From Streptomyces diastatochromogenes (lineage in GTDB: Bacteria > Actinomycetota > Actinomycetes > Streptomycetales > Streptomycetaceae), in assembly GCA_026913215.1 (NCBI GenBank), contig JAPTYK010000003.1, positions 1 to 64,000 on the forward strand: a stretch of DNA of 64,000 bases. Direction: 5' to 3'. Numbering within the stretch: position 1 is the stretch's first letter; every line of letters starts with the position of its first letter. The translations under genes were made by a program, and so were the position numbers. This document shows positions 62,281 through 64,000 of this stretch, piece by piece. The notes under the pieces are model-generated. The model was not told where the DNA came from, did not search any database, and worked only from the letters and a program-made list of their open reading frames with translations.

Positions 62281-63290
62281 GTGGTGGCCGGCAAGGACGA
62301 GACCGGGGCGGGACTCTGGGCCATGGCCCACCTGGCGACCCCCATGGCCATACGCGTGGCCGCGACCCTGCGGATCGCCGACCGGCTCGCGCGGGCCCCG
62401 CACACCGCGGCCGAACTGGCCGCCGCCGTCGGCGCCGACGCGAGCGCCCTCGACCGGGTCCTGCGCCACCTCGTCGCCAAGGGGGTGCTCGACCGCGACG
62501 ACACCGGCCGGCACACCCTGACGGAGACCGGCGAACCCCTCCGCTCCGACCACCCGGGCGGCCTGCAGGCCATGCTCGACATCGAGGGCGCCGTCGGCCG
62601 CGCCGAACTCTCCTTCGTCCACCTGCTGCACAGCGTCAGGACCGGAGAGGCCGCCTTCCCCCAGCAGTTCGGCCACACCTTCTGGGAGGACCTGGCCGAG
62701 GACCCGGCCCGCGCGGCCTCCTTCGACGCCCGCATGGGCGCCGACCTGGTCGCCGCCCGCCGCTCCGACATCGTCGCCGGCTACGACTGGGGCGCCCTGG
62801 GACACGTGACCGACGTGGGCGGCGGCAACGGCTCGCTGCTGATCACCCTGCTGAACGCCTTCCCCGCGCTGAGCGGCACGGTCGTCGACCTGCCGGACAC
62901 CGCGGCGGCGGCGAGCAAGGCGCTCGCGGACGCGGGCTCGCCGACCGCGGCGACGCCGTGCCCGGAAGCTTCTTCGAACCGCTGCCGAGCGGCAGCGGCG
63001 GCTACCTCCTCTCCTCCGTCGTCCACGACTGGGGCGACCGCGAGGCGGTCGCCATCCTGCGCCGCTGCGCGGAGGCGGCGGGCCCGCGCGGACAGGTCCT
63101 CGTCATCGAGCGCGTCGGAGCCGACGGCGAGTCGCCGGGCACCGCGATGGACCTCCGGATGCTCGCCTACTACGGCGGCAAGGAGCGCGGGGCGGCCGAG
63201 ATCGCCGCCCTCGCCGAGGAGGCCGGACTCGCCGTCACCGCCGTCCACCCCGCCGGCATCCTCTCCATCGTCCAGATGACCGTCCGCTAG
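62281..63290 (+). CDS. O-methyltransferase (frameshift)
   Basis: Class I SAM-dependent O-methyltransferase of the aromatic polyketide/NcsB1 type. It has ATPMAIRVAATLRIADRLAR, ASALDRVLRHLVAKGVLDRD (winged helix), the SAM motif VTDVGGGNGSLLITLLNAFP and, after a break near 62945, FFEPLPSGSGGYLLSSVVHD with the catalytic-type His-Asp (VVHDWGD) and ERVG. One C missing in GGGCTC joins LADRGDAVPG. It probably methylates a phenol of the aromatic side chain. GTG 62281 was chosen for its GAGGGAGAC upstream. Confidence 0.88.
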
Positions 63291-63385
63291 CTCCGCGGCG
63301 CGCACCCCACCACCCTCGGGCCGCCGTACGAACCGGGAAGCGGTCCTCCCCGCGCGGCGGCCCCCGTCCTCGCCGAGGAGACAAG

Positions 63386-64000
63386 ATGAGCCAGCCCGTG
63401 ACGATGCAGCCGCGCGAGGCGATGGCGGCGCTGGTGGCCCCCGAGGGCCGCCGGGACCCCTACGCCCTCTACGACGCGCTCCGGGCGCACGGCGACGTGG
63501 TGCCGGTCAAACCCGGACTCATGGTGGCCGTCGGGTACACCGCGTGCTCGCGCGCCCTGCGCGAGCCCCGCCTCCTGGTCCAGGACGCCCGCAGCCACGA
63601 CCGGCTCTACCCCGACTGGCGCTCGCACTCCTCGCTGCGCGGCTTCACCGAATCCGTCCTCTACACCAACCCGCCGGACCACTCGCGGATGCGCCGTCTG
63701 ATGAGCGCCGGATTCACCCCGCGCAGGGTCGCGGCGCTCGAACCGGCGATCGTCCGCATGACCGACCGGCTCCTCGACCGCATGGCGGACCTCGGCACCG
63801 GGGGCGCCCCGGTCGACTTCATGGCCGAGTTCGCCTACCGGCTCCCGGTCGCCGTGATCGGCGCGATGCTGGGCGTGCCCGACGACGACCAGATCTGGTT
63901 CAGGGACGCGGTCGAGGACGTCACCGTCGCCCTGGAGGGCATCAGCCGCTCCTCCGGCCTCACCGCCGCCGACCGGGCCATGGACGAACTCTCCGCCTAC
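63386..64000 (+). CDS. Cytochrome P450, N-terminal part (cut by window end)
   Basis: The first 205 residues of a class I P450 are present: DPYALYDALRAHGDVVPV, the C-helix region YTNPPDHSRMRRLMSAGFTP and RLPVAVIGAMLGVPDDDQIW. The I-helix, ExxR and haem motifs lie beyond the window. It starts at ATG 63386 after GAGGAGACAAG. It probably continues the tailoring operon begun by the O-methyltransferase. Confidence 0.88.
   Translation, partial: MSQPVTMQPREAMAALVAPEGRRDPYALYDALRAHGDVVPVKPGLMVAVGYTACSRALREPRLLVQDARSHDRLYPDWRSHSSLRGFTESVLYTNPPDHSRMRRLMSAGFTPRRVAALEPAIVRMTDRLLDRMADLGTGGAPVDFMAEFAYRLPVAVIGAMLGVPDDDQIWFRDAVEDVTVALEGISRSSGLTAADRAMDELSAY

Noticed and set aside
18065..62955. Calling the frameshifted genes pseudogenes
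   Set aside because: Both sides of each break keep conserved motifs, and one added base repairs them. A sequencing error is the simpler explanation.
1..64000. tRNA, rRNA or riboswitch genes
   Set aside because: No cloverleaf, rRNA or known riboswitch core could be recognised by eye in the intergenic regions.
21894..64000. Enediyne apoprotein gene (CagA/NcsA type) and MIO aminomutase gene
   Set aside because: I looked for small secreted beta-sandwich proteins and for the Ala-Ser-Gly motif of MIO enzymes in the coding frames and found neither. They may lie beyond the window.

Overview
The window reads as one end of a linear actinomycete replicon, most likely a Streptomyces linear plasmid or chromosome arm. 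The G+C content is very high and codon use is typical of Streptomyces. The first 130 bases hold five back-to-back GCAAGC-centred palindromes of the kind found at protein-capped Streptomyces telomeres. Telomere terminal protein (tpg) and telomere-associated protein (tap) genes follow at 4.7-7.4 kb.

Layout. (1) 0-7.4 kb, telomere and maintenance: three small winged-helix proteins, a remnant IS5-type transposase, a 0.75-kb intergenic region packed with long palindromes, then tpg and tap. (2) 7.5-16.1 kb: a CmcH/NodU carbamoyltransferase; a parA-parB operon with five copies of a 15-bp palindrome (three upstream at exact 59-bp spacing, two inside parB), taken as parS; an Sfp-type phosphopantetheinyl transferase; a His-rich membrane protein; a MerR regulator; and a winged-helix/zinc-ribbon protein common to such plasmids. 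(3) 16.3-21.8 kb, signalling and regulation: an AfsA-type gamma-butyrolactone synthase, two TetR-type receptors, an NAD-dependent reductase, a transposase-derived protein and an HxlR regulator. (4) 21.9-39.7 kb, the enediyne core cassette: two DUF1702 (UnbL) genes, UnbV, UnbU, the iterative enediyne polyketide synthase (KS-AT-ACP-KR-DH-PPTase), the hot-dog thioesterase, E6-like flavin reductase, E7-like P450, AraC and StrR/ParB-type regulators, E8-like protein and E9-like GMC oxidoreductase. The E6-E9 set points to a nine-membered core. (5) 39.8-58.3 kb, tailoring and an aromatic side chain: prephenate dehydrogenase, an MppJ-like keto-acid C-methyltransferase, a thiamine-diphosphate enzyme, an HpaB/SgcC-type hydroxylase, two acyl-CoA-dehydrogenase-fold flavoenzymes, an SgcJ-like protein, an FAD monooxygenase, a P450, an SgcC5-like condensation enzyme, an MbtH protein and an A-PCP didomain. 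(6) 58.4-64 kb: an ArsR/SRPBCC pair, an alpha/beta hydrolase, an SgcB-like MFS exporter, an O-methyltransferase and a P450 cut by the window edge.

How it works together (inference). The PKS with UnbL/V/U and the thioesterase builds the polyene that becomes the enediyne core, and E6-E9 mature it. Prephenate dehydrogenase supplies 4-hydroxyphenylpyruvate, which the MppJ-like enzyme could C-methylate. The product may be processed by the thiamine enzyme and flavoenzymes, activated on the A-PCP, ring-hydroxylated by the HpaB-type enzyme and attached by the condensation enzyme. Control seems layered: gamma-butyrolactone receptor to StrR/AraC regulators, plus HxlR and ArsR circuits whose shared operator-like repeats are visible in the sequence.

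Caution: at least 17 single-base frameshifts, nearly all missing bases in G/C runs, interrupt otherwise intact conserved genes. They look like sequencing errors, so those entries span the whole gene across the breaks.
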